A stretch of 64,000 nt of DNA from Sphingosinicella microcystinivorans (GTDB lineage: Bacteria; Pseudomonadota; Alphaproteobacteria; Sphingomonadales; Sphingomonadaceae). The stretch is taken from assembly GCF_027941835.1 (NCBI RefSeq), contig NZ_CP116005.1:1689501-1753500 (forward strand). Reading direction: 5' to 3'. This document shows, one piece after another, positions 46,910 to 58,964 of this stretch (position 1 is the stretch's first letter; each line of letters opens with the position of its first letter). The position numbers and the translations under genes are program-made. The notes under the pieces are model-generated. The model was not told the origin of the DNA and did not search any database. It was given only the letters and a program-made list of their open reading frames with translations.

Positions 46910-47373
46910 TCCTGCGCGGCGCTCTTGCGATTGCCGCCCTCGCGGGGCTCGCGGGCGCCACCTTCGCGGCGCAGGGCGTTTCGCCCGACACCGGCGTTTC
47001 CGACCCGGCGCTGGCGCGGCAGAACTGGATCCTGAAATGCCAGGGCTGCCACCGGCCGGACGCGACCGGCACGCCGGAGACGACGCCCGCGATGGCGGGG
47101 ATCGTCGCGAAGTTCCTGCACGTGTCGGGCGGGCGCGAGTACCTGGCGCGCGTGCCGGGCGTGGCGACCGCGCCGCTGGACGACACGCAGCTCGCCGATC
47201 TCCTGAACTGGACATTGTACCGCTTCGACGGCGCGCACGTGCCCGCGGATTTCAGGCCCTATTCGGCCGAGGAAATCGGGCGGCTGCGCAAGGCGCCGCT
47301 CCGCACCGAGGCGCCTGCCGTCCGCGCGGCGCTCGCCGCCAGGATCAACGCTCTTGCAGAGAGCGACCTTTAG
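46906..47373 (+). CDS. Monohaem cytochrome c, second of two
   Basis: 155 residues starting at a GTG overlapping the previous stop. N-terminal signal or anchor ILRGALAIAALAGLAGATFAAQ; haem site CQGCH (Cys45, Cys48, His49). TPAMAGIVAKFLHVSGGREYLARVPG is a conserved-looking segment, and its Met may be an axial ligand. ADLLNWTLYRFDG follows, with a basic tail. It probably passes electrons onward to the respiratory chain from the first cytochrome. Last gene of the tightly coupled operon; 27 bp follow before the TonB receptor gene. Confidence 0.85.
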   Translation: MILRGALAIAALAGLAGATFAAQGVSPDTGVSDPALARQNWILKCQGCHRPDATGTPETTPAMAGIVAKFLHVSGGREYLARVPGVATAPLDDTQLADLLNWTLYRFDGAHVPADFRPYSAEEIGRLRKAPLRTEAPAVRAALAARINALAESDL

Positions 47374-47400
47374 ACCTGTGGGAAAATAAAAGGGGAAGTC

Positions 47401-49601
47401 ATGAACACGAAATCTTCAGGAAGGACGGCCGCGTTCGCTGCCATCATGCCGCTTCTGCTGGCGGGGACCGCCGGCGTCGCACACGCGCAGGAAGCGGCCG
47501 AGGCGCCGCCGGTGGACACGGAAATCGTCATCACCGCGACGAAGCGCGCCGAGCGGCTCCAGGACGTGCCGATCTCGGTCTCCGCGATCGGCGGCGACCA
47601 GCTTTCGAAGTCGCGCGTCACGAACGCCGACGATCTCGTCACCAAGGTGGCGAACCTGCAGCTCACCAGCATTGTCGGCGACAACACGCCGATCTTCGCG
47701 CTGCGCGGCGTTTCGATGTCGGACTACAGCCTCAACCAGTCGCGACCTATTACGACGAGGTCTACAAGGGCAATTTCGCGTTCCTCGGCGTCGCCATGTA
47801 CGACCTCGAGCGCGTCGAGGTGCTGCGCGGGCCGCAGGGCACGCTCTACGGCAAGAACACCACGGGCGGCGCGGTGAACCTGATCAGCCGCGCGCCGGAA
47901 CTGGGCGAGACGAACGGCTACCTCAACCTCGGCTACGGCAACTACAACCGCATGGACGCGAGCGGCGCGATCAACGTGCCGATGGGCGACAAGGCGGCGG
48001 CGCGCGTCGCCTTCACCTTCGCGCGCGCGGACGGCTGGTTCAAGAACCAGCTGCCGGGCGAGCCTGACCTCGCGAGCGTGCGCGAATACGCGGTGCGCGC
48101 GTCCGTGCTGCTGGAGCCGTCGGACGGCGTGCGCTTCGTGCTGCGCGGCTCGACGAGCCTGCAGAACCCCCGCAACTACGGCATCTTCGCGCAGCCCGAG
48201 GACGTGAACCGCCCCGGCCTCAGCAAGCGCGAGATCGAGGCGAACGTCACCGACCGCCGCCGCGCGCGCACCTATTCGCTCGCGCTCACCGGCAACATCG
48301 ACGTGTCGGACACGCTCACCGTCACCAGCATCACCTCGTGGGACAAGGGCACGCTGTTCTTCTACGAGGACACGGACGGCACGGCGACCGAGCTGCTGGA
48401 GATTCCCTACTACGACAAGGCGAACCAGTTCGCGCAGGACCTCCGGCTCACGAGCAACATGGGCGGACCCTTCGATTTCATCCTCGGCGCCTATTTCAAC
48501 CGGGAGAAGGTGTTCAACCGCACCACGTTCGAGATCGCCAAGGACATTGATTTCGACGAGGAGCCGGGCGTCACCGACGCCGACTGCGCGATCGGCCTGC
48601 CGCTCGCCTGCCTGTTCCGCAACAGCTTCAACCAGGTGAAGAAGAGCCTCGCGCTCTATACCGACCTGAAATACGACATCACCGATTCGGTGACGCTGCG
48701 CGGCGGCCTGCGCTACACGCACGATACCGGGCGGCAGACCGATTTCGAATCGAACGCGCTGGGTCCGAACGAGGTTCTCGTCGCGAACCTCATTCCGCCT
48801 TCGAACCTCAAATACAGCACCGACAACATCTCGGGGAAGATCGGCGTCGATTTCAAGCTGGCGGACGGCGACCTCATCTACGCGCACTTCAGCCGGGGCT
48901 ACCGGGCGAGCAGCTTCAACGCGCAGGCGTTCTTCGATCCGTCCGAGCTTTCCATCGCGAAGCCCGAGAAGGTGAACGCCTACGAGATCGGCGCCAAGAC
49001 GCAGTTCGCGGGCCGCACGGTGACGCTGAACGTCGCGGCGTTCTACTACGACTACCGCAACCAGCAGTTCATCAACGTCGATCCGGTGACGGCGGCGCAG
49101 ACGCTACTCAACATCCCGAAGTCGCGGATCATGGGCGGCGAGGCCGAGCTGAATGTCCGGGCGAGCGACATGCTCGGGCTGCGCGCCGGCCTCGGCCTCC
49201 TCGATTCGAAGATCAAGCGCGGCACGGTGAGCGGCGTCGACGTTTCGGGCAACGAGCTGTCGAACGCGCCGTCGATGACGCTGAACGGCGGCGTCGACCT
49301 CACCGTGATGGACTCGGACGCGGGCAGGCTCAGCCTGCACGGCGACGTCAGCTATTCCTCGAGCCAGTACTTCGAGGTGGTGAACGTGCCGCGCCTGCAG
49401 CAGGGCGCCTATGCGCTGCTCAGCGCCCATATCGACTTCGAAAGCGCCGACGGACGCTGGAACGCATCGCTGTGGGGCAAGAACCTCGGCAACGAGTTCT
49501 ACTTCAGCTCGCGCGTGGACCTGCTCGAAGGCTTCGGTTTCGATTATAATCACATCGGCGCGCCGCGGACTTATGGTGTAACGGTGGGCTACAAGTTCTG
49601 A
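47401..49601 (+). pseudogene. TonB-dependent receptor, frameshifted near the plug
   Basis: About 733 residues if joined. Frame 1 (47401 to about 47742) encodes a signal peptide, TonB-box-like region and the plug start (EIVITATKRAERLQDVPISVSAI, then FALRGVSMSDYSLNQS). Frame 2 (from about 47743) resumes with ATYYDEVYKGNFAFLGV and the signature VEVLRGPQGTLYGKNTTGGAVN, continuing through the barrel to the terminal YGVTVGYKF. The join at 47735-47750 lacks bases; total length is one base short modulo 3, and about ten bases short judged from the family's usual wording. It should import the substrate of the dehydrogenase region or a cofactor. Real mutation or sequencing error cannot be told apart. 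Confidence 0.85.
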
Positions 49602-49631
49602 AGCAAGACGAGTTACGGGGAAGGATCGGTT

Positions 49632-51035
49632 ATGGACGACTATCGGCTGCTGATCGGCGGCGAGCTGGTGCCCGGGGACATGACGATGGATGTCGTCAAC
49701 CCGGCGACGGAAGAGGTGCTCGCCGTTTGTCCGCGCGGGTCGGAAGCCCAGCTCGACGCCGCCGTCGCGGCGGCGAAGGCTGCCTTCCCCGCATGGTCGC
49801 GGCGTTCCATGCAGGAACGCCGCGATCTGCTCCTGAAGCTCGCCGACGCGATCGAGGCGAAGACCGACGCCTTCGCCCGGCTGCTGACGCAGGAGCAGGG
49901 CAAGCCGCTCAGCGAATCGACGGCGGAGATCGCCTACACGGCGGCGTTCATGCGCTACCTCGCGTCGCTGGAGCTTGAAGGCCGGCTGATCGAGGACAAC
50001 GACACCCGCCGCGTCGAGATGCGGCGGAAGCCGCTCGGCGTCGTGGGCGCCATCATCCCGTGGAACTTCCCGGTGCTGATCGTCGCCTTCAAGATGCCGA
50101 TGGCGCTGCTCGCGGGGAACACCATCGTCATCAAGCCCGCGCCGACGACGCCGCTCACCACCTTGAGGCTCGGCGAGCTTTGCGCGGAGATCTTCCCGGC
50201 GGGCGTCATCAACATCGTCGCCGACCAGAACGACCTCGGCGGCAAGCTGACGACGCACCCCGACATCGCCAAGATCTCGTTCACCGGCTCCACGGAGACC
50301 GGCAAGAAGGTGATGGCGAGCGCGGCCTCCAGCATCAAGCGCATCACGCTCGAACTCGGCGGCAACGACGCGGCGATCGTGCTGCCGGACGCCGATCCCA
50401 AGACGGTCGCGCCCGGCATCTTCGGCGCGGCGATGATGAACGCCGGGCAGGTGTGCCTCGCCGTGAAGCGGGTCTACGCGCATTCGTCGATCTACGAGGA
50501 CCTGTGCGCCGAGCTTGCGAAGCTGGCGGATGCCGCCATCGTCGACGACGGGCTCGCGCAGGGCGCGCAGATCGGGCCGCTGCAAAACAAGATGCAGTAC
50601 GAGAAGGTGAAGGGCTTCCTCGACGACGCGCGCGCCAGCGGCAACATCATCGCGGGCGGCGAGGCCGTGGACCGGCCGGGCTACTTCATCCGCCCGACCA
50701 TCGTGCGCGACGTGACGGACGGCACGCGCATCGTCGACGAGGAGCAGTTCGGCCCCGTGCTGCCGGTGATCCGCTACGACGACGCGGAAGAGGCGCTCGA
50801 ACGCGCCAACGCCTCGCCGTGGGGCCTCGGCGGCTCCGTGTGGGGCAAGGACCGCGACACTGCTTACGACATCGCGACGCGCATGGATTCGGGCACGGTG
50901 TGGATCAACAAGCACCTCGACTTCGGGCCGAACATCCCGTTCGGCGGCGCCAAGCAGTCCGGCATCGGCGTCGAGTTCGCCGAGGAAGGCCTGCACGAGT
51001 TCACGCAGGTGCAGATCATCAACGAAGCGCGATGA
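49632..51035 (+). CDS. NAD(P)-dependent aldehyde dehydrogenase
   Basis: 467 residues, full length. IPWNFPVLIVAFKMPMALLAGNTIVIKPAP, ISFTGSTETGKKVM and LELGGNDAAIVLPDAD carry the NAD(P)-site and the general-base Glu. The catalytic Cys is in NAGQVCLAVKRVY (about residue 274), and EEQFGPVLPVIRY and KQSGIGVEFAEEG follow. It lies directly after the TonB receptor and overlaps the acyl-CoA ligase (ATGA). In context it should oxidise the aldehyde made by the amine dehydrogenase to the acid. Confidence 0.94.
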   Translation: MDDYRLLIGGELVPGDMTMDVVNPATEEVLAVCPRGSEAQLDAAVAAAKAAFPAWSRRSMQERRDLLLKLADAIEAKTDAFARLLTQEQGKPLSESTAEIAYTAAFMRYLASLELEGRLIEDNDTRRVEMRRKPLGVVGAIIPWNFPVLIVAFKMPMALLAGNTIVIKPAPTTPLTTLRLGELCAEIFPAGVINIVADQNDLGGKLTTHPDIAKISFTGSTETGKKVMASAASSIKRITLELGGNDAAIVLPDADPKTVAPGIFGAAMMNAGQVCLAVKRVYAHSSIYEDLCAELAKLADAAIVDDGLAQGAQIGPLQNKMQYEKVKGFLDDARASGNIIAGGEAVDRPGYFIRPTIVRDVTDGTRIVDEEQFGPVLPVIRYDDAEEALERANASPWGLGGSVWGKDRDTAYDIATRMDSGTVWINKHLDFGPNIPFGGAKQSGIGVEFAEEGLHEFTQVQIINEAR

Positions 51036-52605
51036 CGGAAGCATCTTTCGAGTGGAATCCGCCCGCGCGGACCAATTTCGCGCGGGACCGGATGCAGGCG
51101 CTTGCCCGCGAACGCGGGGCCGATCGTGCCCTGTTGTGGGTCGATGCGGGCGGCCGCGTCGAGGACATCAGCTTCGCAGCGCTCGATGCGCGCGCGGCGC
51201 GCGCGGCGGCCGTGCTGAAGGACGCGGGCGTGCAGCGCGGCGATACCGTGCTGATCCTGCTGGCGCGCGAGCTGGAGTGGTGGGAGCTGATGCTCGGCTG
51301 TTTGAGGCTCGGCGCCATCGCCTCGCCGGGCACCGTGCAGCTGATGCCGAAGGACATCGCCTATCGCCGCGCGGCGGCAAACGCGGTGTGCGTGGTCGCG
51401 GGGACGGATGTCGCGGACCGCGTGGACACGGCGCTCGGCGATGACGGGATCGCGAAGCTGCACATCGGCGGCCCGCGCGCGGGCTGGGGCGACTATTCGG
51501 CGCTCGCCGCGGCGGCCGCGCCGCTGGAGGAGATCGCCGACACGGCGTTCGACGATCCGGCGCTCTGCTATTTCACCAGCGGCACCACCGGCAATCCCAA
51601 GATGACGATCCACGGCGCGGGCTATCCGCTGGCGCACGCGATCACCGGGCGCACGTGGCTGGACCTCGGCCCCGGCGACCTGATGTGGAACGTGTCGGAC
51701 ACCGGCTGGGCGAAGGCGGCGTGGTCCAGCCTGTTCGCGCCGTGGATGATGGGGGCGGGCATCTTCGCCTATCACGCGCCGGGCTTCGACGCGGAGGCCG
51801 TGCTCGGCCTGCTCGGCAAATATCCGGTGACGACGCTCTGCGCGCCGCCGACCGCCTACCGCATGTTCGTGCGCTCCGACCTCGGCACGCGCCGCTTCGG
51901 GACGTTGAGGCGCTGCGTCAGCGCGGGCGAGCCGCTCAACCCCGAGGTGATCGACCTGTGGCGCGCGGCGACCGGGCTTTCGATCCACGACGGCTACGGC
52001 CAGACCGAGACGGTGATGCTGTGCTGCAATCGCGAGGGCGCGGAGCGGCAGGGGGCGATGGGGAAGCCCGCACCCGGCATCGACCTTGCCGTGATCGGCG
52101 AGGACGGCGAACGCCTGCCGCCGGGCGAGGAAGGCGACGTCGCGCTGCGCGTCGCGGAGGGGCGCCCGCCGGGCCTGTTCCTCGGCTACCGCGACGACGA
52201 CGAGCGCACGGCGAGCGTGTTCAGGGGCGGCTGGTATCTGACCGGCGACCGCGCCTACGTGGACGTGGACGGGTTCTTCTGGTTCGTCGGGCGCGCCGAC
52301 GACGTGATCCTGTCGGCGGGATACCGCATCGGTCCGTTCGAGGTGGAAAGCGCGCTGTTCGAGCATCCGGCGGTCGCCGAGAGCGCCGTCGTGGCGAGCC
52401 CCGACCCGACGCGCGGCGAGGTTGTGAAGGCGTTCGTGGTGCTCGCCGCCGGGCACGCGCCTTCGGATGCGCTCGTCGAGGCCTTGCAAACCCATGTGAA
52501 ATCCACGACGGCACCCTATAAGTATCCGCGCAAGATCGAATTTGTCGCATCGCTGCCGAAGACGGTGAGTGGCAAGATTCGTCGCAAGGAATTGAGGGAG
52601 CAGGA

Positions 52606-52633
<28 letters not shown>
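51032..52633 (+). CDS. AMP-forming acyl-CoA synthetase, medium-chain type
   Basis: 533 residues. The P-loop-like motif FTSGTTGNPKM, the YGQTET motif (HDGYGQTETVM), the YLTGDRAYVD hinge region and the C-terminal catalytic Lys in LPKTVSGKIRRKELRE are all intact. Sequence style is that of medium-chain acyl/aryl-CoA ligases. ATGA overlap with the aldehyde dehydrogenase suggests that it activates the acid made by that enzyme. It overlaps the next ligase gene by 28 bp. Confidence 0.92.
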
Positions 52634-54275
<1,642 letters not shown>

Positions 54276-54279
54276 TCCC

Positions 54280-56789
54280 TCACTCGTAGCGGAGCGCGTG
54301 GATGGGATTGGTGCGCGCCACGCGGTAGCTGTGCGCCGCGATCGTGCCGACGGCGATGACCATCGCGAGCGCGCCCGCGCCGATGAACGGCGCCGGTCCC
54401 AGCGCGATGCGCGCGTCGAAGCCGTTCAGCCAGTCGCGCATCACCCACCACGCGACCGGCCACGCGATCAGATTGGCGATCAGCACCGGGCGGCTGAACT
54501 GCCAGACGAGGAGCTGCACGATGCGCCCCGTGCTGGCGCCGAGCACTTTGCGGATGCCGATCTCCTTGGTGCGGCGCTCGGCGGTGAAGGCGGCGAGGCC
54601 GAACAGGCCGAGACAGCCGACGACGACGGCGAGCAGCGCGAAGGCGGCGAAGGTCGTCGCGCGGGCGGCTTCCGCCTGATAGAGATCGCGGACGATGTCG
54701 TCGGCATATTGTCCGTTGAAGGGAACGTCGGGCGCAAGGCGCGTCCACACACCCTCGATGCTCCGCATCACCGCCGCGGGGTCGGCGCCCGTCTTGTAGC
54801 GGACGACCATCACCTCGTGGCTGTCGCGTTCGTAGAAGAAGGTGATCGGCTCGAGCGGGTCGCGGATCGAGCGGAAGCGCGAGCTCTCCACGACGCCGAT
54901 GATCGTCGCGGGCACGACACCGCCGTATTCGGGATTGACGATGGAGACGCGGACCTGCTTGCCGATCGCCTCGGCCGGCGTGCGGAAGCCCATGCGCTCC
55001 GCGGCGAGCTGATTGACGACGACATTGGCGCCGCGCGCGACGAAGGCGCGCTCCGCGGCCGGGTCTTCAGGGAAGGGCGCGACGAATCGTCGAGCGGGCG
55101 GCTGATGTCGAACAGGCGGCCGGCGAGCAGCCTGATGCCCATCGTGTCGAAGAAGGTGGTGTCGACCGAATAGACGTCGCTCGTCACCGGTTCGTCCTGG
55201 CCGGGCAGATACACGCCGGTCGACCGGTTGTTGGTCGTGTTGATGCCGATCTGCGTGCGCCCCACGGCGGCGACGTCCAGGATCTGTTCGATCTCGCGCA
55301 CCAGCGTGTCGCGCACGCCGCCGAGCTGCCGGCGGCTGAGCCCGTCGATCTGGATGAGCCCGTCGCGCCGGTATCCCGGATCGGAATTCCGCGCGTAGAG
55401 CGTCTGCGTGTAGACGACCGCCGTGCAGATGATGAGGCCGATCGAGACGGCGAACTGCACGACGACGAGCGCCGAGCGCAGCCGCCCCGAGCCTTCCGCG
55501 TCGGCCGAGGACTTGTTCGCCTTCAGCACCCGCGCCGGCTGGAAGCGCGACAGGTAGAAAGCCGGGTAGAGACCGCCCGCGACGCCGACCGCCAGAACGA
55601 GGCCGAGGACCGGGAGCAGCAGGCCTCCGTCGCCGAAATAGCGGAGCGTGAGATCGGCCTTGAGGAAGGCGCTGACGGCCGGGAGCAGGAGCTCCACGAA
55701 GGCGAGCGCGAGCAGCATGGCGACGGCGGCGATGAGGATCGATTCCCCGACGAACTGCACCACGAGCTGGCGGCGGTTCGCCCCGAGCACCTTGCGCAGC
55801 GCCACCTCGCGCGCCCGCTGGCTCGCCCGCGCCGTCGCGAGGTTGACGAAGTTCACGCAGGCCATGCCGAGGATCAGCAGCGCGACCACCGCGAACGTGG
55901 TGATCGACCGGTAGTCGTTGCCCGGCGTCATCGCGCCCACTTGCGCGCGGCCGAGGTGCACGTCGCGGACGTTCACGAGCGCGAAATCTATCGAATCCCC
56001 GGCGTTGGAACGGCGGCCGTTGATGATCTGGTCCGGGATGTTGCGCTTCTCCCACGCGGGAAACTGCGCGTTGATCGCGTCGACGTCGGCGCCGGGGCGC
56101 AGGCGCACGTAGATCCAGCCCGATTGCCAGCCGTATTCCTTCAGGAACTGCGGCTGCTCGGCCCAGTATCTCTGGATGTCGTAGCGGCCGATCATCGAAA
56201 TCTTGAGATGCGAATTCCTCGGCAGGTCCCTGAGCACGCCCGTGACGCGATAATCGGCGGAAATGCCGCGCGTGACGATGGTCAGCACCTCGCCCACGGG
56301 ATTGTCGGTCCCGAAGCGCCGCACGGCCTCGCTTTCGGTGATGACGAGATCACCGGGCTTCGCCAGCGCGGTCTTCGGGTCGCCGCGAAGCAGCGGAAGA
56401 TCGAGCGTGTCGAAGACGGGGCCGTCCGCGAACTTGAAATCCGGGACGTCGGTTGCGACCCCGTCCTTCAGCGCGACCGGACGGGTCGACAGCAGGTGCA
56501 CGCTCGCCTCGATCTGCGGGAAGTCTTTCCGCAGGGGCTCCTGCGCGACATAGGGACCCATTTGCAGGTCGTAGGGCTCACCCGTCTGGGGGTCCTTGAC
56601 ATAGAGCTGGAACTGGTACGTGCGCTCCGCTTCCGGCAGCCATTCGTCGTAGGTCAGCTCGTTGCGGACGAAGAGCAGGATGACGAGGCACGCCGCCATG
56701 CCGATGGCGAGGCCGAGGATGTTGATGAACGCGTAGACCCGGTTCGCCAGCAGCGCGCGGACACCGACCGTCAGGTAGTTCTTCCACAT
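54280..56789 (-). pseudogene. ABC transporter permease (MacB/FtsX type), frameshifted
   Basis: About 836 residues if joined. The start is MWKNYLTVGVRALLANR at 56789, with GGAGGAACCGACG before it. The N-terminal helix and MacB periplasmic core domain are followed by a first FtsX block (MACVNFVNLATARASQRAREVALRKVLGANR) and, after a second periplasmic core, a second FtsX block (AERRTKEIGIRKVLGASTGRIVQLL). The frame breaks at about 55080-55086, within GRLFDISRPLDD and FVAPFPEDPAAE, and one added base would restore it. The permease forms an ABC exporter with the ATPase gene 13 bp upstream. Large two-FtsX permeases of this form often export lipids, peptides or drugs. Confidence 0.85.
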
Positions 56790-56802
56790 CGTCGGTTCCT
56801 CC

Positions 56803-57495
56803 TCAGGCGGCGCGGCGGCGCTCGACCAGCACGCGGCCGTCGAGCATATTGACGACGCGGCCCGCATAATCGGCGTGCGCGGGGGAATGCGTGACCATCA
56901 CGATGGTCGCGCCGTCCGCGTTCAGCGCCTGCAGCATCCGCATCACCTCCTCGCCGTGGCTGGTGTCGAGGTTGCCGGTGGGCTCGTCGGCAAGGATCAG
57001 GCGCGGCTCGGCGACGAGCGCGCGCGCGACGGCGACGCGCTGCTGCTGGCCGCCCGAAAGCTGGCTCGGCCGGTGCTTCGCACGGTGCGCGATGCCGACC
57101 TTGTCCATCACCGCCGCGACCCTGGCGCGGCGCACGGACGCGGGAATGTCATGGTAGAGGAGCGCAAGCTCGATGTTCTCCTCGACCGAAAGCTCGTCGA
57201 TGAGGTTGAAGCTCTGGAAGATGAAGCCGAGGTTCGCCTTGCGGACGTCCGCGAGCTTCGCCTCGGAAAGGCCCGCCACCTCGATGTCGCCGAAGCGGTA
57301 CGACCCGCTCGTCGGGCTGTCGAGCATCCCGATGACGTTGAGCAGCGTGGACTTGCCGCAGCCCGACGGCCCCATGATCGCGACGAACTCGCCTTCGAAG
57401 ATGTCGAGATCGACCAGATCGAGCGCCGTCGTCTCCACCATGTCGGTGCGGTAGACGCGGCTGAGGCCTTTCAGGCTGAGCATCGGCTGGGTCAT
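56803..57495 (-). CDS. ABC transporter ATP-binding protein (MacB/LolD type)
   Basis: 230 residues. Walker [20 protein letters not shown]-loop FIFQSFNLI, signature [15 protein letters not shown], Walker [13 protein letters not shown] and the H-loop [10 protein letters not shown] are complete, and the MacB/LolD-type wording is clear. A second ATG (MLSLKGL) four codons in is possible. It energises the adjacent permease. The gene sits between the HlyD adaptor (10 bp) and permease (13 bp) on the minus strand, in the sigma-54-driven operon. Confidence 0.94.
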   Translation of the reverse strand: MTQPMLSLKGLSRVYRTDMVETTALDLVDLDIFEGEFVAIMGPSGCGKSTLLNVIGMLDSPTSGSYRFGDIEVAGLSEAKLADVRKANLGFIFQSFNLIDELSVEENIELALLYHDIPASVRRARVAAVMDKVGIAHRAKHRPSQLSGGQQQRVAVARALVAEPRLILADEPTGNLDTSHGEEVMRMLQALNADGATIVMVTHSPAHADYAGRVVNMLDGRVLVERRRAA

Positions 57496-57505
57496 GGTTG
57501 GCCTT

Positions 57506-58816
57506 TCATGTCTCGAGGTCGAGCCGGTCCTTGTCGGCGAAACCGGTGTAGGGGGAGGTGATCACCTTCTCGCCGGGATCGAGCCCGTCGAGCACCTCGA
57601 CAAAGTCGCTGTTGCGGCGGCCGAGGCGGACCGGGCGTTTCACCGCCTTGTCGCCGTCCGGCGTCACCACGAACACCCAGCTTCCGCCGGTGTCGTTGTA
57701 GAAGGCGCCGTTCGGGATCAGCCGCGCGCGCGACGGGTCGCCGAGCGTCAGGCGCGGCTGCAATGTCTGCCCGCGCTGCAATTGCGGCGGCTCGTCGCCC
57801 CTGAATTGCAGGTCGATCTCGAACGTGCCGTTGACCACCGTGGGATAGATCTTGGCGACGGTGAGCGTATAGGTCTTGCCGCGCCATTCGACGGCGGCGG
57901 CCTGACCGGGCCGGATGCGCGGCAGGTGGAATTCGTCGACCGGCGCGGCGAGCTTGTTTCGGCCCGCGCTGTCGATCTGCCCGAGCCGCTCGCCGCGCGC
58001 CATCGACTGGCCGACCTGGATCGAGAACGCGGAGAGCGTGCCCGACACGGGCGCGCGGAGGTTGAGCGCGTCGAGGCTGGAGCGGGCGAGCGCGAGGCTC
58101 GATTCGAGCGAGGCGGCGGCTTCCCGGAGCTGCGCCAGCTGTTTCGTCTGGAGCTGCTCGTCGGTGCGGCGTGTGCGCGCGACGACGCCGTGCCGGTCCT
58201 TCTGGAAGTCCAGCTCGTCGGACGTGTCCTTGAACGTCTTGCCGGCGACGAAGCCCTTGGCGGCAAGCGGCGCCTCGCGGTCGTACTGGCGCTGCGCCTT
58301 CCTGAGCGCCAGCTCGGATTCGAGCAGGGCGCGGTCGTTCTGGAAGCGCGTCTGCGAGAGTTGAAGTTCCAGCGCGCGCATCGAATTGAGCTGCTGCGTC
58401 ACCTCGGTCTGGCGCGCCAGCACCGAAAGCTGAAGCTCGGCGTTCGAGAGCACGGCGAGGAGCTGGCCCTTCTCGACCGTGGCGCCGTCCTCGACCAGCA
58501 CCTTCTCGACGCGGCCGCCCTCGATGGCGTCGAGATAGACGCTGACGAGCGGCGTCACCCGCGCGCGGACGGGAAGCGTGTCCTCGAACCGGCCGTCGGT
58601 GACAGTGGAAATCGTGATGCGTTCGGCGGGAACGGTCTGGCTCTGCCCGTCCGGCGCCACCGCGTAGAGGCCGCCGATGACGGCGAGCGCGACGGCGCCG
58701 CCGAGGGCATATTTGACCGGCTTCGGGAGCGTCCGCCTTTCGATGACCCGGTCCATGCCGCTGCCGCTGACGGCGCCGGCGGCCTCGGTCTCGTTCTTGA
58801 TGCGGACGACGCTCAT
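57506..58816 (-). CDS. HlyD/RND-type periplasmic adaptor of the ABC exporter
   Basis: 436 residues from ATG 58816 (GGAGAGGAAGCCCG before it). One membrane helix near residues 36-55 (VKYALGGAVALAVIGGLYAV) anchors a periplasmic part. A lipoyl-like half (VYLDAIEGGRVEKVLVEDGATVEKGQLLAVL) flanks a long coiled coil (about 120-240), with the matching half LNLRAPVSGTLSAFSIQVGQSMARGE after it. It should bridge the inner-membrane transporter to an outer-membrane channel; no TolC gene is here. It is first in the operon behind a perfect sigma-54 promoter. Confidence 0.92.
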   Translation of the reverse strand: MSVVRIKNETEAAGAVSGSGMDRVIERRTLPKPVKYALGGAVALAVIGGLYAVAPDGQSQTVPAERITISTVTDGRFEDTLPVRARVTPLVSVYLDAIEGGRVEKVLVEDGATVEKGQLLAVLSNAELQLSVLARQTEVTQQLNSMRALELQLSQTRFQNDRALLESELALRKAQRQYDREAPLAAKGFVAGKTFKDTSDELDFQKDRHGVVARTRRTDEQLQTKQLAQLREAAASLESSLALARSSLDALNLRAPVSGTLSAFSIQVGQSMARGERLGQIDSAGRNKLAAPVDEFHLPRIRPGQAAAVEWRGKTYTLTVAKIYPTVVNGTFEIDLQFRGDEPPQLQRGQTLQPRLTLGDPSRARLIPNGAFYNDTGGSWVFVVTPDGDKAVKRPVRLGRRNSDFVEVLDGLDPGEKVITSPYTGFADKDRLDLET

Positions 58817-58841
58817 CGGGCTTCCTCTCCGCCGGTGCCGA

Positions 58842-58856
58842 GCAAGCTGCGTGCCA
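58842..58856 (-). promoter_or_regulatory. Sigma-54 promoter of the exporter operon
   Basis: On the minus strand this reads TGGCACGCAGCTTGC, a complete match to the -24/-12 consensus TGGCACGNNNNTTGC, with GG and GC 10 bases apart. The start point would be about 58830, 15 bases before the HlyD ATG at 58816. Paired palindromes lie about 85-107 bp upstream. Confidence 0.88.
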
Positions 58857-58908
58857 GACCGGTTTGCGGACGATTGCGGGCTTTTCCGGCCGGCTGCGCC
58901 TCGGCGAC

Positions 58909-58945
58909 CGTCCGATTCCGGACACTTGCTGTCCGAAACCGGACG
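58909..58945. promoter_or_regulatory. Paired palindromic activator sites, exporter promoter
   Basis: CGTCCGATTCCGGACA (58909-58924) and TGTCCGAAACCGGACG (58930-58945) are two copies of TGTCCGnnnCCGGACA with starts 21 bp apart, on the same face of the helix. The whole block is itself near-palindromic (GCGACCGTCCG 58904-58914 against CGGACGGTCGC 58940-58950). They sit 85-107 bp upstream of the predicted exporter transcription start, the usual place for enhancer sites of sigma-54 activators, and 20 bp after the small gene's stop. Confidence 0.8.
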
Positions 58946-58964
58946 GTCGCGGCGCGGACGACCA

